NCBI GenBank assembly: GCA_030725885.1
Contig: JANRET010000119.1
Span: forward strand, 1 to 14,080
Length of the DNA: 14,080 bases
Source of the DNA: Microbacteriaceae bacterium
Lineage (GTDB): Bacteria > Actinomycetota > Actinomycetes > Actinomycetales > Microbacteriaceae
Direction of reading: 5' to 3'
Positions 13,159-14,080 of this stretch are shown one piece after another (the stretch's first letter is position 1; each line of letters starts with the position of its first letter). Both the position numbers and the translations under genes were made by a program. The notes under the pieces are model-generated. The model was not told the DNA's origin and did not search any database. It saw only the letters and a program-made list of their open reading frames with translations.

Positions 13159-13973
13159 TGGCAGTGCCCGCAGAACCGTGGTTGGTCGCGATAGACATTG
13201 ACGGAACTCTCATTTCGGATTACGGGGACCTTAACCCGTGGACAGTCAACGAGGTCCAACGACTGGACCGAGCGGGACATCGCATCACAATCGCGACCGG
13301 TCGCTCGGTTCCCATGACGCTTCCCCTCGTCGAAAAATTGGGAATCTCCCCCGAATACCTGGTCTGCGCCAACGGTGCGATTGTGGTGCGGCATGATCGA
13401 AACGACCCGACCGGATACGTGCGCGACACGGTCGAGTTGTTCGACCCACAGCGGGTGTTACGGGAAATTCACCAGACCATTCCCGACGCCCATTACGCCG
13501 TTGAAGACGAGACGGGTCTGCTGCGCTACATCGGTTGGTTCCCCGAAACTGGAGTGAACATGCAGACGCAGAAAATGAATTCGTTCGAAGAATTAATGAC
13601 AAACCAGGCAACGCGTGTCGTCGTGATTGCGCCGACGTCGCGGGAAGACTATTTCACGGACGTGGTGGAAATGTTGGGGTTGCACAAAGTCACGTATTCG
13701 GTGGGGTACACATCGTGGCTCGATATCGGGCCACAAGGAGTGAACAAATCGACCGCACTGGAATTGGTGCGGGAGCGTTGGAAAATCCCGCGCGAAAGGG
13801 TCATGGCGGTCGGCGATGGTCGCAACGATGTGGACATGCTCGAATGGGCCGGCGAATTCGGTCGCGGTGTTGCGATGGGACAGGCGCCCGCTGAGGTGCG
13901 GAGGGCAGCCAGCGAAATGACTCTCGACGAGTCCGAAGGAGGACTCCCATCCGTATTGGCGACACTCGAATAG
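13158..13973 (+). CDS. HAD-IIB (Cof-type) phosphatase
   Basis: A 271-residue phosphatase of the haloacid dehalogenase superfamily, Cof subfamily, which usually acts on sugar phosphates or related small metabolites. Motif I is AIDIDGTLI (11-19, nucleophile D13 and acid/base D15), motif II ITIATGRS (43-50, T47), motif III K197 in QGVNKSTAL, and motif IV VGDGRNDVDML (218-228, D220 and D224). The IIB-type cap lies between about 80 and 185 and contains RYIGWFPETGVNMQTQKM. All catalytic residues are present and the substrate cannot be inferred. The ATG at 13158 overlaps the serS TGA by one base (TGATG), and a GTG directly before it is a possible alternative. It is the last gene of a pheA-serS-HAD run. 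Confidence 0.92.
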   Translation: MAVPAEPWLVAIDIDGTLISDYGDLNPWTVNEVQRLDRAGHRITIATGRSVPMTLPLVEKLGISPEYLVCANGAIVVRHDRNDPTGYVRDTVELFDPQRVLREIHQTIPDAHYAVEDETGLLRYIGWFPETGVNMQTQKMNSFEELMTNQATRVVVIAPTSREDYFTDVVEMLGLHKVTYSVGYTSWLDIGPQGVNKSTALELVRERWKIPRERVMAVGDGRNDVDMLEWAGEFGRGVAMGQAPAEVRRAASEMTLDESEGGLPSVLATLE

Positions 13974-13992
13974 CGGACTGATAGACCTCGGT

Positions 13993-13998
13993 TAGACT
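13993..13998 (+). promoter_or_regulatory. -10 box of tRNA-Ser, with no room for a 5' leader
   Basis: TAGACT is followed by exactly six bases (TGAGGA) and then G14005, the first base of the mature tRNA by acceptor-stem layout. Standard spacing would put transcription start at mature base 1. No clear -35 is visible 16-18 bp upstream, where the end of the HAD gene lies. Confidence 0.45.
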
Positions 13999-14004
13999 TG
14001 AGGA

Positions 14005-14080
14005 GGAGGGCTGTCCGAGAGGCCGATGGAGCTGGTCTTGAAAACCAGTGGGCAGCAATGTCTCGTGGGTTCGAATCCCA
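14005..14080 (+). tRNA. tRNA-Ser (anticodon UGA), 3' end beyond the window
   Basis: Acceptor strand GGAGGGC (14005-14011), then TG, a D-stem TCC/GGA, and an anticodon stem CTGGT (14032-14036)/ACCAG (14044-14048) closing the loop CTTGAAA. The anticodon TGA is at 14039-14041, reading UCA. A long variable arm (14049-14064) with a GGCA/TGTC stem marks a class II tRNA, as expected for serine. The T-stem GTGGG (14065-14069) and loop TTCGAAT (14070-14076) follow, and four of the five T-stem partner bases (CCCA) are visible before the window ends. The acceptor 3' strand is not seen. It sits 31 bp after the HAD gene, close to serS. Confidence 0.95.

Noticed and set aside
1..14080. CRISPR arrays, insertion sequences, long repeats, or defence islands
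   Set aside because: Reading both strands showed no regularly spaced repeats, no transposase or integrase motifs, no terminal inverted repeats and no gene-free stretch over 143 bp.

Overview
The window reads as chromosome of a high-GC Gram-positive bacterium, most likely a small-genome member of the Microbacteriaceae (the freshwater/marine Luna, Aquiluna, Rhodoluna and Pontimonas type). The evidence is a SenX3/RegX3 pair divergent from phoU, a mycobacterial-type 6-phosphofructokinase with GGEGT and PKTVDND, a lipoate ligase of the actinobacterial domain order, a Holin-X/DUF3618 pair, and a pheA-serS-HAD run. The taxonomic call is inference, because no rRNA is present. The window is packed with genes. 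About 96 percent is coding, the longest gene-free stretch is the 143 bp between senX3 and phoU, and I see no insertion sequence, prophage, CRISPR array or pseudogene.

Layout. Positions 60-1471 (+) hold three overlapping genes: a Holin-X-type membrane protein, a DUF3618 membrane protein and a uroporphyrinogen-III synthase. Positions 1468-4378 (-) hold, in transcription order, an MFS exporter, an Lrp/AsnC regulator and 6-phosphofructokinase. Positions 4461-5510 (+) hold a lipoate-protein ligase. Positions 5507-7322 (-) hold the SenX3 sensor kinase and RegX3 response regulator, divergent from phoU at 7466-8125 (+). Together these three form the phosphate-starvation control unit. Positions 8122-10101 (-) hold a 14-TM drug exporter and a small acetyltransferase. 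Positions 10126-10902 (+) hold a VanY-like D,D-carboxypeptidase lipoprotein, followed by pheA, serS and a HAD phosphatase (10967-13973, +) and the start of tRNA-Ser(UGA), cut by the window end.

The individual genes are mostly housekeeping and I found no evidence of a new multi-gene system. The notable features are architectural. All three convergent gene pairs overlap by exactly 4 bp, so that their stop codons interlock (TTAA, TTAG, CTAG). Several transcription-unit starts (lrp, the first MFS gene, senX3, vanY) have a TANNNT -10 box ending 6-7 nt before the start codon, which predicts leaderless mRNAs. The tRNA-Ser has the same box exactly 6 nt before mature base 1, which predicts a tRNA transcript with no 5' leader. 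One 8-bp palindrome can serve as the -10 box of two divergent genes. No intrinsic terminator with a T-run was seen anywhere, in keeping with the absence of space between convergent genes.
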